Assembly (NCBI GenBank): GCA_012840085.1
Contig: DUMB01000011.1
Location: 19,519 to 83,518 of the forward strand
Direction: 5' to 3'
DNA length: 64,000 nt
DNA from: Clostridiaceae bacterium
Lineage (GTDB): Bacteria; Bacillota; Clostridia; Acetivibrionales; DUMB01
Shown here: in pieces, positions 40,432-49,906 of the stretch
Numbering within the stretch: the stretch's first letter is position 1
Layout: every line of letters starts with the position of its first letter
Position numbers and translations under genes: made by a program
Notes under the pieces: model-generated
The model's database searches: none
What the model was told of the DNA's origin: nothing
The model's input: the letters and a program-made list of their open reading frames with translations, nothing else

Positions 40432-43400
40432 TTGAAACTAAAACTTGAACAGACGCAGAAATGGTTGAATGAAGCTCAGATGTTATTAAACAAGTTGTCT
40501 TCTTGCGGACAGCCAGGTGTATGCACTTTCAAGCAAGGAGACATAGAGGGGTGCGAAAGAGCTGACTACGATGACAGCGACTGGAAAAAGGTTATGGGAA
40601 AGGGAGTACCTATACCAGGGATATCTACTGATTCAGTTGCTGTAGAAAGTAAAAAAGAAGAGGAACTGGAAGTTTGCGACTGGTCAATGTATGACGGACC
40701 GGCTGCAATGAGGAAAAGGCTGGTAGTGCCTGAATATATAGAAGGTCTGCCTACAGAAGGTACAAAAGTTTATATTACGCTAACAATGCTTGCTCCGTTG
40801 GATATCTATATTGACGGGACAAAAGTGGCAAGTTATAAGTACTGGGGAGATTCAAGACAATGTGAGTTGGTTGTAACAGAAGAACACAAGCCGGGTAAAG
40901 ATTATGTTATTGTATTCAGGACCCCGCAAAATGATGGTGATGCTCATCTTGGAGTATATATCAACTATAGAGTAGTTGAAGATGCCATGCTGGATTTGGC
41001 AACTGCTATTGAACAAATTAAATTTGCTACTGAGTTATACAAAAGAAACCAGGTGCCTGTTCTTAAGAAAGCCCTTTCAGATCTCGATGCCCTATTGGCT
41101 ACTGACTGTATTACAACCCGTAATTGGGCTGCCATTAATGATGTTATCGCAAAGATAGATGAAATACTTAAGCCTTTTGCACCTTATGCAAAGGAATATA
41201 AAGTACATCTTATAGCACATGCACACATCGATATGAACTGGCTGTGGGATATGGAAGATACCATAGATATATGCCAAAGAGATTTCAAGACTGTATGTGA
41301 CATATTGGATGAGAATCCTGATATGCGCTTTTCCCAAAGCCAGGCTGCGGTTTATGACATTGTAAAAAAACATAATCCGAAACTCTTTGAGAGAGTAAAG
41401 AAGAAGATAGCTGAAGGACAATGGGATATAACAGCAACCACATGGACAGAACATGACCTCAATATGTCAGGTGGTGAAATATTTGCAAGGCATGCCCTGT
41501 TAACATCTAAATTTGTAAGAGAGGAATTGCAGGGAAAACTTTCCGAAGTATGTTGGGAACCTGACACTTTTGGTCATCCTGCTTCAACACCGAACATTCT
41601 ATCAAAGATGGGTGTAAAGTATTATTATCATTTCCGTGAAGGCCGGAAATACCCACTATACTGGTGGGAAGGCACAGATGGTTCAAGAGTGCTTGACTTC
41701 TGCTTTGGCCCGTACAATAATGCGTTGAGGCCTGCAAACATAATGCCTGCAGTTATGGAGTTCCTTAAGTTTTACGGAATGAAGACATCAATGTTTGTTT
41801 ATGGAGTCGGAGACCACGGTGGCGGACCAACACGGGAAGATGTACGCATTAAGAGGTATCTCGATAAGAAACCTGCTTTGCCGGAATTGATATTCAGTAC
41901 AACCCACAGTTTTTTTGAGGCAGCGCTGGAAGAAAAAACTGATTATCCTGTGTACAAAGGAGAACAGAATTTTATATTCGAAGGCTGCTATACTACTAAA
42001 ACTACAATTAAGAAACTGCTGAGGCATGGAGAGGCAAGGCTGCTGGATGCAGAGGCTGTAATGGCCTATGCCAAGGCTTTGGGTAACGATGTAAGCAAAG
42101 AAAATGAGATGGCAATGGAAGCATGGAAGAAAGTTGCATTTAATGGATTCCATGATATTTCCTGTGGCTGTAATATTAATGCCGGTAACGAATATGATTA
42201 TAAAATTGGCGAGGAAGCTATAGATACTGGTAAATCAATATCATCAAGAATTTTGGATGCAATGGCAAAAGACAAAGCCGGCAGCAAAACATTAACAGTT
42301 TTCAACCAATTAGCTTTTGAACGCGATGACGTAGTAGAGGTAGAACTGCCTGAGGGTGTTTCAGGAAATTGCCTGATAGATGAAGATGGAAATTGCATAC
42401 CTGCTCAAACAGCAGGCAATAAACTCGTTTTTGTAGCAAAATCCCTGCCTGCTTTGGGCTACAAGAAATACAGACTTGAAACTAAAGATATTTGCTGCCG
42501 CAATAACGATGTTAAAGCGAAAATGGCTTATGGTGTTGCTGATGGAAGTGTCTGCTCACTGGAAAGTGACCGCTACATTCTTGAAGTATCTGCACGTACC
42601 GGTACAATAGTTACACTTTATGACAAGGTGGAAAAAAGAGATGTGCTGAAGAGACTCAGAGGCGAGCCTGAAGTAATATATGCCTTCAAAGCCGAGAAGA
42701 GCAGTAATCTGCTGCAGATGTTCTACGAAGAACCACATATAATGTCAGCATGGATTATTGGAAATAAATTTGAGATGAAAAATCTCATACAGACTCCCAA
42801 TATTGAGTTGGTGGACTGCGGTCCGGTAAAGGCAACACTTAAAATATCAAGAAAATATAACAAAACAACAATAGACCAATTTATAACAGTATATAATGGT
42901 TTCGACCGTGTTGACTTTGCTATTGACATAGACTGGCAGGAGAGAGGCTACTATAAGGAATCAGTACCATTCCTCCGTGTGGGCTTTACTACATCACTGG
43001 AAACACCGGTATATACTTATGAAACTCCTTTGGGCTGGATTGACAGGGATCAACAAGGCGTAGATTTGCCGTCATTAAGGTTTGTAAACCTTTATGAGAA
43101 TGGAAGAGGCGTAAGTTTATACAACGATTGCAAATTTGGATTTTCAGTAGAAGGCGGCAGCGTATATATGGCGCTAGTAAGAGGTTCTTATTCTCCTGAT
43201 GCAATGCCTGACTGCGGCCCGACTAGTGCAAAATACGCCATAAGGCCATATAGCGGAGAAAAAGACATGCCGGGTGTTGTAAGAGGAGCGGCTGCTTTCA
43301 ATCATCCACTGCTGGCTGTATGGGGAGAATTAGATGCAAGCAGTTCCGGTAAAGCCGGAGGACTGATCCATGTATCCGAACCCAATGTAGTTGTAACTGC

Positions 43401-43614
43401 AGTTAAACCTTCTGCTGACAACAAAGGTATAATAGTAAGGCTTGTTGAATATGCAGGAATTGACACTGACGTGACTGTAACACTGGACGGAGAATATTCA
43501 ACCATAATGGAAGTTGATCTCAAGGAAGATCCCAGAAGATTACTTGAAACTGATTCTAACAGCGTAAATATTTCAATCAGACCTTTTGAAAATGTAACAT
43601 TATTGTTCAAATAA
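40432..43614 (+). CDS. alpha-mannosidase, GH38 family
   Basis: HLIAHAHIDMNWLWDMEDT zinc/catalytic motif; >1000 aa; ABC operon context; TTG start after aaaggggtg. Confidence 0.92.
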   Translation: MKLKLEQTQKWLNEAQMLLNKLSSCGQPGVCTFKQGDIEGCERADYDDSDWKKVMGKGVPIPGISTDSVAVESKKEEELEVCDWSMYDGPAAMRKRLVVPEYIEGLPTEGTKVYITLTMLAPLDIYIDGTKVASYKYWGDSRQCELVVTEEHKPGKDYVIVFRTPQNDGDAHLGVYINYRVVEDAMLDLATAIEQIKFATELYKRNQVPVLKKALSDLDALLATDCITTRNWAAINDVIAKIDEILKPFAPYAKEYKVHLIAHAHIDMNWLWDMEDTIDICQRDFKTVCDILDENPDMRFSQSQAAVYDIVKKHNPKLFERVKKKIAEGQWDITATTWTEHDLNMSGGEIFARHALLTSKFVREELQGKLSEVCWEPDTFGHPASTPNILSKMGVKYYYHFREGRKYPLYWWEGTDGSRVLDFCFGPYNNALRPANIMPAVMEFLKFYGMKTSMFVYGVGDHGGGPTREDVRIKRYLDKKPALPELIFSTTHSFFEAALEEKTDYPVYKGEQNFIFEGCYTTKTTIKKLLRHGEARLLDAEAVMAYAKALGNDVSKENEMAMEAWKKVAFNGFHDISCGCNINAGNEYDYKIGEEAIDTGKSISSRILDAMAKDKAGSKTLTVFNQLAFERDDVVEVELPEGVSGNCLIDEDGNCIPAQTAGNKLVFVAKSLPALGYKKYRLETKDICCRNNDVKAKMAYGVADGSVCSLESDRYILEVSARTGTIVTLYDKVEKRDVLKRLRGEPEVIYAFKAEKSSNLLQMFYEEPHIMSAWIIGNKFEMKNLIQTPNIELVDCGPVKATLKISRKYNKTTIDQFITVYNGFDRVDFAIDIDWQERGYYKESVPFLRVGFTTSLETPVYTYETPLGWIDRDQQGVDLPSLRFVNLYENGRGVSLYNDCKFGFSVEGGSVYMALVRGSYSPDAMPDCGPTSAKYAIRPYSGEKDMPGVVRGAAAFNHPLLAVWGELDASSSGKAGGLIHVSEPNVVVTAVKPSADNKGIIVRLVEYAGIDTDVTVTLDGEYSTIMEVDLKEDPRRLLETDSNSVNISIRPFENVTLLFK

Positions 43615-43627
43615 GCAACAAGCCTTG

Positions 43628-43681
43628 CAGAACACCATTCATGGCACTAACTTTAGTGCTATGGATGGTGTTTCTATTTTT
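43628..43681 (+). terminator. intrinsic terminator of the mannosidase operon
   Basis: AACACCAT...GCACTAactttAGTGC...ATGGTGTT followed by a T-rich run. Confidence 0.8.
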
Positions 43682-43715
43682 TTCAGTATAGTGTATTATA
43701 TCTATATGGATTAAC

Positions 43716-43816
43716 TTGTTGTGCCGGCATTCCGGAAGCAGAAGTACCGAGCTTAAGAATTGATAAAAACAGCTCTGAAGCTCTGCGTAATTTTATCCCG
43801 TTACCTGGCACAACAA
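43716..43816 (+). mobile_element. 101-bp MITE-like repeat, copy B
   Basis: TIRs TTGTTGTGCC ... GGCACAACAA; internal homology to copies A and C. Confidence 0.78.
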
Positions 43817-43870
43817 ATAAAAAAACCTTATTCGTATACTGGATACTCGAATAATAGAAAGGATAGTTTT

Positions 43871-46039
43871 ATGGGGAAAATATTGGTTTTAGCTGAAAAA
43901 CCATCAGTAGCAAGAGATATAGCCAGAGTGCTCAAATGCAATCAGAAAGGTGATGGGTGCCTTATAGGGTCGAAGTATATTGTAACCTGGGCTTTGGGGC
44001 ATCTGGTGACATTGGCTGATCCGGAGGTTTATGATAAAAAGTATAAAACCTGGAAGCTTGAAGATTTGCCAATGCTGCCAAAGAAAATGGAGCTGGTTGT
44101 TATCAGGCAGACAGCAAAGCAGTTTAATATTGTAAAAAACCTGATGAGACAGGATAATGTAGATGAGCTTGTCATTGCCACCGATGCCGGAAGGGAAGGG
44201 GAACTTGTGGCAAGGTGGATTATTGAAAAAGCAGGTTTCAGAAAACCTATAAAACGTCTGTGGATTTCTTCACAGACTGACAAAGCAGTTAAGGAGGGTT
44301 TTGAAAATCTCAGGCCCGGTTCCCAATATAACAACTTATATTTGTCAGCACAAAGCAGAGCTGAGGCAGATTGGCTTGTAGGCCTGAATGTGACCAGGGC
44401 ATTAACATGCAAATATAATGCACAGCTTTCTGCAGGAAGAGTTCAGACTCCCACCCTGGCTATGATTGTACAAAGGGAGGAAGAAATAAGAAGGTTTGTT
44501 CCTAAGGATTACTGGACGATAAATGCTAATGTCAATGGCTTTACTGTACAATGGCAAGACAGAAATTCAGGGAATAACAGAATATTTGACAGAAACCGTG
44601 CTGAGGAAATTGTGTCAAAGTTGAAAGGGCAGACCGGCCAGATTGTTGATGTCCAAAAAGAATTAAAAAAAGAACTGCCTCCGCTTTTGTATGATCTTAC
44701 AGAGCTTCAAAGAGATGCGAACCGAAAGTTCGGGTATTCTGCAAAGAAGACTCTTTCCATAATGCAGAAACTCTATGAGGCTCATAAGCTTGTTACTTAT
44801 CCGAGAACAGATTCAAGGTATATTACCGATGACATTGTGCCAACGCTTCCGGAGCGCCTGAAAAGTATAGCAGTTGGGCCTTATTCGGAGCATGCCCGCC
44901 GTATTCTCAGAAGTGGAATAAAAACTTCAAAAAGATTTGTTGACAACAGCAAAGTTACCGACCACCACGCAATAATACCCACAGAACAATATGTGGATCT
45001 GGGTTCCCTCGATTCTGACGAAAGAAATATTTATGACTTGATTATTAAAAGGTTCCTGGCTGTTCTCTGTGAACCCTTTGAGTATGAGCAGACAACTGTA
45101 AAAGTTGATGTAAAAGGAGAATTATTTTATGCTAAAGGCAAAATTGTCAGGTCAACAGGATGGAAAACAGTTTATGGCGGATTTGGCAAGATGAGTGATG
45201 AAGATGAAGAAGAGGAGCAGGAACAGGCATTGCCCGAGGTTAAAAAAGGACAGACGGTAAGATTGGTTTCTATAAAAGCTGTAAACGGGAAAACAAAGCC
45301 GCCTGCAAGGTATACTGAGGCTACTTTGCTCTCGGCAATGGAGCACCCGGGCAAATTTGTCGAGGATAAAAACCTGAGAGAGGCTCTTGAAACATCAAGC
45401 GGTCTTGGTACTCCTGCTACCAGAGCTGAAATTATAGAAAAGCTTTTTGATTCGTTTTATATAGAGAGACAGGGAAAGGAAATTGTACCCACATCAAAAG
45501 GGATACAACTGATCAACCTGGTACCTCCTGATTTGAAATCACCTGAACTTACTGCAAAATGGGAACAGCAGCTTCAACTGATCAGCAAAGGCAAGTCGAG
45601 TGCAAGCCGTTTCATAGAAGAGATGCGGGGTTACGCATCAAAGCTTGTTTCCAGCGTAATTGCAATTAACCAATCATTCAGGCATGATAATCTTACAAGG
45701 GAAAAATGCCCCGAATGCGGGAAGTATCTCCTGGAAGTTAACAGTAAGGATGGAAAGCTGCTTGTTTGTCAGGACCGCAAATGCGGCTATCGTAAGAGAA
45801 TATCACAGATATCTAATGTCAAATGTCCTGAATGCCACAAGAAGATGGAAATAAGAGGTGAAGGAGAAAATAAAACTTTTTACTGCATATGCGGTTACAG
45901 GGAAAGGCTATCGGATTATGAAAAAAGAAAGAGCGAACAGGTTAATAAAAAGGATATTATTCAATTTATGAAACAGCAGGAGGATGTTGCTATTAACTCC
46001 GCACTTGCAGACGCATTGGCGAAGTGGAAAAATAGTTAA
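43871..46039 (+). CDS. topB: DNA topoisomerase III
   Basis: MGKILVLAEKPSVARDIARVL, ATDAGREGELVARWI, YPRTDSRYI catalytic Tyr motif, C-terminal zinc ribbons. Confidence 0.95.
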   Translation: MGKILVLAEKPSVARDIARVLKCNQKGDGCLIGSKYIVTWALGHLVTLADPEVYDKKYKTWKLEDLPMLPKKMELVVIRQTAKQFNIVKNLMRQDNVDELVIATDAGREGELVARWIIEKAGFRKPIKRLWISSQTDKAVKEGFENLRPGSQYNNLYLSAQSRAEADWLVGLNVTRALTCKYNAQLSAGRVQTPTLAMIVQREEEIRRFVPKDYWTINANVNGFTVQWQDRNSGNNRIFDRNRAEEIVSKLKGQTGQIVDVQKELKKELPPLLYDLTELQRDANRKFGYSAKKTLSIMQKLYEAHKLVTYPRTDSRYITDDIVPTLPERLKSIAVGPYSEHARRILRSGIKTSKRFVDNSKVTDHHAIIPTEQYVDLGSLDSDERNIYDLIIKRFLAVLCEPFEYEQTTVKVDVKGELFYAKGKIVRSTGWKTVYGGFGKMSDEDEEEEQEQALPEVKKGQTVRLVSIKAVNGKTKPPARYTEATLLSAMEHPGKFVEDKNLREALETSSGLGTPATRAEIIEKLFDSFYIERQGKEIVPTSKGIQLINLVPPDLKSPELTAKWEQQLQLISKGKSSASRFIEEMRGYASKLVSSVIAINQSFRHDNLTREKCPECGKYLLEVNSKDGKLLVCQDRKCGYRKRISQISNVKCPECHKKMEIRGEGENKTFYCICGYRERLSDYEKRKSEQVNKKDIIQFMKQQEDVAINSALADALAKWKNS

Positions 46040-46047
46040 ATTCTATG

Positions 46048-46071
46048 GGAACACGCAAGTGTTCCTTTTTA
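46048..46071 (+). terminator. intrinsic terminator after topB
   Basis: GGAACAC-gcaa-GTGTTCC-TTTTT. Confidence 0.8.
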
Positions 46072-46111
46072 GTTTTTAGTTATGTTTTTTCATTAAAAAA
46101 TTAAAATTTTT

Positions 46112-46140
46112 TGAAGGGACTTTATTTTTTGCTTCGTCTA
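46112..46140 (+). promoter_or_regulatory. candidate ECF-type promoter upstream of the sigma gene
   Basis: TGAAGG - 17 bp - CGTCTA. Confidence 0.35.
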
Positions 46141-46167
46141 TTATTAATGAAAGGGGGGATGTGGTTC

Positions 46168-46725
46168 TTGCACAACGAGAAGGAAATTATCGAAAGAATA
46201 CTGTCAGGTGATGCAGAAAGTTTCAGATACATAGTTGATGAATATAAGAACCTTGTTTTCTCCATTTGCCTTAATATGACCAGAGATTGGTTTGAAGCGG
46301 AAAACCTTACTCAGGAAATATTCATAAAGGCATATAACTCCCTGTCTGCATACAGGTTCATGGGATTGAAAACCTGGATTTCAAGGATAGCAGTGAATAA
46401 ATGTATCGACAATAACAGGCGGCGGGCTAAAAGGCTTGAGGAACTTACATCCCCTGATGATATGCCGGAATTCTACATTGAAGGTGAGAGTCTGGTTGAA
46501 GAACACCTGATACAGGAGGAAGAAAAAGAGACAATTATTAAATTGTGTGAGAGCTTACCGCAAATATACAGTTCGGTGATAAAGGAGTACTTTCTTCATT
46601 CTAAAAGCATACGAAAAATTGCAGCAGAGGGGGGATTGAATGAAAAAACTGTTGAGACAAGACTCTATAGAGCTGTAAAAATGCTTTCAAACAAGTGGAA
46701 GGAGGCACAAAATGAGGCATTATAG
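46168..46725 (+). CDS. ECF RNA polymerase sigma factor
   Basis: NLTQEIFIKAYNSLSAYRFMGLKTWISRIAVNKCIDNNRRRAKR; start uncertain (TTG 46168 or ATG 46159). Confidence 0.92.
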   Translation: MHNEKEIIERILSGDAESFRYIVDEYKNLVFSICLNMTRDWFEAENLTQEIFIKAYNSLSAYRFMGLKTWISRIAVNKCIDNNRRRAKRLEELTSPDDMPEFYIEGESLVEEHLIQEEEKETIIKLCESLPQIYSSVIKEYFLHSKSIRKIAAEGGLNEKTVETRLYRAVKMLSNKWKEAQNEAL

Positions 46726-47206
46726 CATCAGCAGATGGAAAGATTATGCTAACGGCAATATAACTGGTCTTGAAAAGGTTTTAATGGAAGAGCATCTTGC
46801 TCATTGCAGCCAGTGCCTGGAAAGCTACCTGGAGGTACTTGAAGGGTCAGGCATATTGCGGCCTGCACCTGAAAACATAACCGACCGGATTATGGCTGCT
46901 GTCAGCATGGCAGAATCCCATCAGAACAATTGCAAAAAGGATTGTAATAGAGTTAAGAAAGGGAAAATAAGGGATATTTCAAGATTTGCTGTTGCTGCTT
47001 CAATAGCATTGATACTTTGGCAATTTGGAGTATTCGGACAATTAAGCATGAGTATGTTGAAAGTTGACGAAATGATTTTAAGCAGGCGAGAGACTGATAG
47101 AGCTTTAGTTAATGGTTTTGGTGATAAGATGATAAACCAGTTAAATAGTTTTTTTGACACAATTACTGAAAAAGGAGATGTTATGTTTAATGAGAAGAAA
47201 AAGTAA
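46712..47206 (+). CDS. anti-sigma factor, zf-HC2 type
   Basis: MRHYSISRWKDYANGNITGLEKVLMEEHLAHCSQCLESYLEVL; overlaps the sigma gene end. Confidence 0.85.
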   Translation: MRHYSISRWKDYANGNITGLEKVLMEEHLAHCSQCLESYLEVLEGSGILRPAPENITDRIMAAVSMAESHQNNCKKDCNRVKKGKIRDISRFAVAASIALILWQFGVFGQLSMSMLKVDEMILSRRETDRALVNGFGDKMINQLNSFFDTITEKGDVMFNEKKK

Positions 47207-47681
47207 GTTTTGGGCATATGTTTTCGCAATCGTACCCGGAGCCGGCCAGATGTATCTGGGATTTATGAAACTCGGTGTTTCTATTATGCTGTCATTTTTC
47301 CTTGTGATATTTGCGGCGGATTTTTTCAGAATCTCTCTTGTAATTGCACTGCTCCCTGTAATATGGTGCTATGCTTTTTTTGACACTATTAATAAAGCCG
47401 GACTGGAACCTGAGGAATTGGAAAGAGTAGAAGACAAAAACTTGTTCGAAGGTGTTTTTTCCATGAATTTTCGTTTAATTACAGTCAGGCACACATGGAT
47501 TGGTGCAATGCTCATAATTCTTGGAGCCTTCTTGCTTGTAGACAAGATTATAATCAATGAACTTTACAGGTTGGGTTTTATTGACACTTATATTGTAAGC
47601 AACTACATCAGGACAATTATTATTGCAGGTGCTATTATCTGGCTTGGTATAAAAATGATTTCGGGAAAGAAGGAAGTATGA
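47190..47681 (+). CDS. integral membrane protein
   Basis: VPGAGQMYLGFMKLGVSIMLSFF; ATG at 47190 after aaaggag; overlaps the anti-sigma stop. Confidence 0.75.
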   Translation: MRRKSKFWAYVFAIVPGAGQMYLGFMKLGVSIMLSFFLVIFAADFFRISLVIALLPVIWCYAFFDTINKAGLEPEELERVEDKNLFEGVFSMNFRLITVRHTWIGAMLIILGAFLLVDKIIINELYRLGFIDTYIVSNYIRTIIIAGAIIWLGIKMISGKKEV

Positions 47682-47700
47682 TGGCAGAGGAGGATATATA

Positions 47701-48054
47701 ATGAGGTGTTGGCGTGCAGGATCAATTACATTGGGATTAGCACTATTGGCATTTGGAATAACTATGCTTGTAAGCAATTTTACCGGTGTTTTTACTCTGC
47801 TGGACATTGTCCGGTGGTGGCCGGTTCTGCTGATAGTACTTGGCTGTGAGGTTCTGGCATCACTGTTTCTGTCAGCTGATAAGCCATTAAAGGTTAAGTT
47901 TGACGTAGGAAGCGTATTTCTGATAGCTATAATTGTTGCTTTTTCCATGGCAGTTTCAACGGTGGGATTTATGATTGATGCTAAATATGGCAGCTTTGAA
48001 AATTTTAAAAATGAAATGAAAAATAAAGAGGTTGCAATTTTCCAATGTTACTAA
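47701..48054 (+). CDS. LiaI/LiaF-like transmembrane domain protein
   Basis: GSITLGLALLAFGITMLVSNFTGVFTLLDIVRWWPVLLIVLGCEVL; RBS gaggagg. Confidence 0.75.
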   Translation: MRCWRAGSITLGLALLAFGITMLVSNFTGVFTLLDIVRWWPVLLIVLGCEVLASLFLSADKPLKVKFDVGSVFLIAIIVAFSMAVSTVGFMIDAKYGSFENFKNEMKNKEVAIFQCY

Positions 48055-48069
48055 TATGCTAGTATATAT

Positions 48070-48750
48070 ATGCTTTTAAATTCTTACCTGGAGGGTTGTG
48101 TTCTGCTGGATTCATTTATAAGTGGGATATTCGAGCAAATAAATCAGATGCCTGTATGGGGTATATATCTTTTTCTCTTCCTGTCAGGATTTTTGCAGGT
48201 AATATTTGCTCCCTATCCCGGTGAAGTTATTCTGGTTTTTTCGGGCTATCTTGGGACTTTAGGAGAATACAGAGGTTTATTTCTTTTCATTTCTTACTGG
48301 TCCGCAATAATTATATGTAATTTTATTATATATGAACTGGGTTTGCGCTATTGTCAGAGAATTCTGAACAGTAATTTAGTGCGCAGGGCATTCCCTCGGG
48401 AAAGGCTTGAAAAATCAAAAAAGTGGGTTCAAAAATACGGGTTTTTTGTTTACATTATTGCTATATTCATTCCGGGCATGTATCTTCCTACGGTGTTCAT
48501 AAGCGGTATATTGGCCTATAGGAGATATCAGGCTTATTTAGGCATGGTTGTGGCAACTCTTGTACATGATGTTATGTTGTATATTTCAGGGAGCGTCCTT
48601 GGAGGCAATTGGGAAAAAATAAGCCAATTCCTGTCGATGTATAAAACAATTACTGTTCTTGTAATAGCGGCAGCTGTGGCAGCTGTTGTTATTTACAAAT
48701 TGACGGCATACTTTGTAAAAAGACAAAAGTCAGAGAATATTGAACCATAG
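48070..48750 (+). CDS. DedA family (VTT domain) membrane protein
   Basis: APYPGEVILVFSGYLGTLG and FIPGMYLPTVFISGILAYRRYQ; exact start uncertain. Confidence 0.8.
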   Translation: MLLNSYLEGCVLLDSFISGIFEQINQMPVWGIYLFLFLSGFLQVIFAPYPGEVILVFSGYLGTLGEYRGLFLFISYWSAIIICNFIIYELGLRYCQRILNSNLVRRAFPRERLEKSKKWVQKYGFFVYIIAIFIPGMYLPTVFISGILAYRRYQAYLGMVVATLVHDVMLYISGSVLGGNWEKISQFLSMYKTITVLVIAAAVAAVVIYKLTAYFVKRQKSENIEP

Positions 48751-48948
48751 CAGAATAGATTCTTATTTGTCCTTTAATACTTTAGTAGAGTTTCTTAGTT
48801 CAAAATAATTATTAGACCAATATATTTATTTGACGTTTATATATTTACTTGACGAAATAATAAGTCCTTGTCAAACCAAAAGCCTTTGTTCAACCGAGTC
48901 TGCAAGTTCATAGCGACTTGCGGATTTTTTTCTTACAATTAGTTTAAC

Positions 48949-49049
48949 TTGTTGTGCCGGTATTTCAAAAGCAGGGGTTCCGAGCTTAATTGCAGATAAT
49001 ATTTTCTCTGAAATTCTCCGCAATACTGTCTCAATATCTGGTACAACAA
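48949..49049 (+). mobile_element. 101-bp MITE-like repeat, copy C
   Basis: TIRs TTGTTGTGCC ... GGTACAACAA; same length and orientation as copy B. Confidence 0.78.
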
Positions 49050-49078
49050 ATACCAGGTGCAACTAGTTTTTTATAATT

Positions 49079-49156
49079 CAGCTCAAGATTAAAAATTATG
49101 TATACAGCCCAAAATCAAAATTTATGTTTTCAGCCAAAAATTAAAATTTCAATAAC
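49079..49156. repeat. 3 x 26-bp degenerate tandem repeat
   Basis: cagctcaagattaaaaattatgtata / cagcccaaaatcaaaatttatgtttt / cagccaaaaattaaaatttcaataac. Confidence 0.8.
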
Positions 49157-49195
49157 CGGGCATAATACTAAAAAACAATTTTGGAGCTGGTGATA

Positions 49196-49906
49196 ATGCG
49201 GGGGTACACGGAAAAAACCTACGGTGCATTTCTTAAGTATTTGAGAATTGTTATAAATCCTCTGAAAAAGTTTATAACGGTAGCGAGCTGTGAGATACAT
49301 AAATCTATCAATATTCAAGCGCTTAAAATATTAAAAAATGATAAATTTATTGACGCATATAGCTTTTTCAGTGATTATATTGAACAGTTAAATGAAGGTG
49401 TTACGTGGGCTGATCAGGATCTGCGGAGTATGGGGCATTTTTATAACCCTATAAGGAAAAGAGGTCTTTATGGGAACAGGGACGCACTGTCTCTCGCGGA
49501 GGAATACTATGACAGGGCTCTTGATAAATGGAAGGCCAATGACATTGAAAAATCAATATTTTATTTAGGCGCAGCCATTCACCTGGTACAGGATATGGCT
49601 GTTCCGCAGCATGCAAATATCAGGCTGCTGGATAACCACAGGCAATATGAAAACTTTATAAGACGGACTTATGTAAATACTCCGAAATTCAAGGTATACA
49701 GCGGAGGGTATTATTATATGAACCATATAGGAGAAGCGGTGGCCTGTAATGCACGCAATTCCATTAAGATATATTCAAGACTAAAAAGAATAAAAAATAC
49801 GGAAAAGAGATTTTTTACAATTACAAAGTTCATTCTTCCTCTTGCCCAAAGAACGACAGCAGGTTGCATGTTGATGTTTTACAGGGACATCAGCAAAGTG
49901 CGGTAA
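49196..49906 (+). CDS. zinc-dependent phospholipase C / S1-P1 nuclease-fold protein
   Basis: GVTWADQDLRSMGHFYNP, AEEYYDRALDKWKANDIEKSIFYLGAAIHLVQDMAVPQHANI His/Asp metal-ligand pattern. Confidence 0.82.
   Translation: MRGYTEKTYGAFLKYLRIVINPLKKFITVASCEIHKSINIQALKILKNDKFIDAYSFFSDYIEQLNEGVTWADQDLRSMGHFYNPIRKRGLYGNRDALSLAEEYYDRALDKWKANDIEKSIFYLGAAIHLVQDMAVPQHANIRLLDNHRQYENFIRRTYVNTPKFKVYSGGYYYMNHIGEAVACNARNSIKIYSRLKRIKNTEKRFFTITKFILPLAQRTTAGCMLMFYRDISKVR

Noticed and set aside
43760-43870. N-terminal extension of TopB in the ORF track
   Set aside because: Overlaps MITE-like copy B; the canonical MGKILVLAEKPSVARDI start at 43871 follows an aaagga-type RBS.
48871-49062. Minus-strand 63-aa ORF across repeat copy C
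   Set aside because: Reads through the repeat element; copy B gives a similar but start-less frame, so more likely a by-product of repeat sequence than a gene. Coding potential of the family is not excluded.
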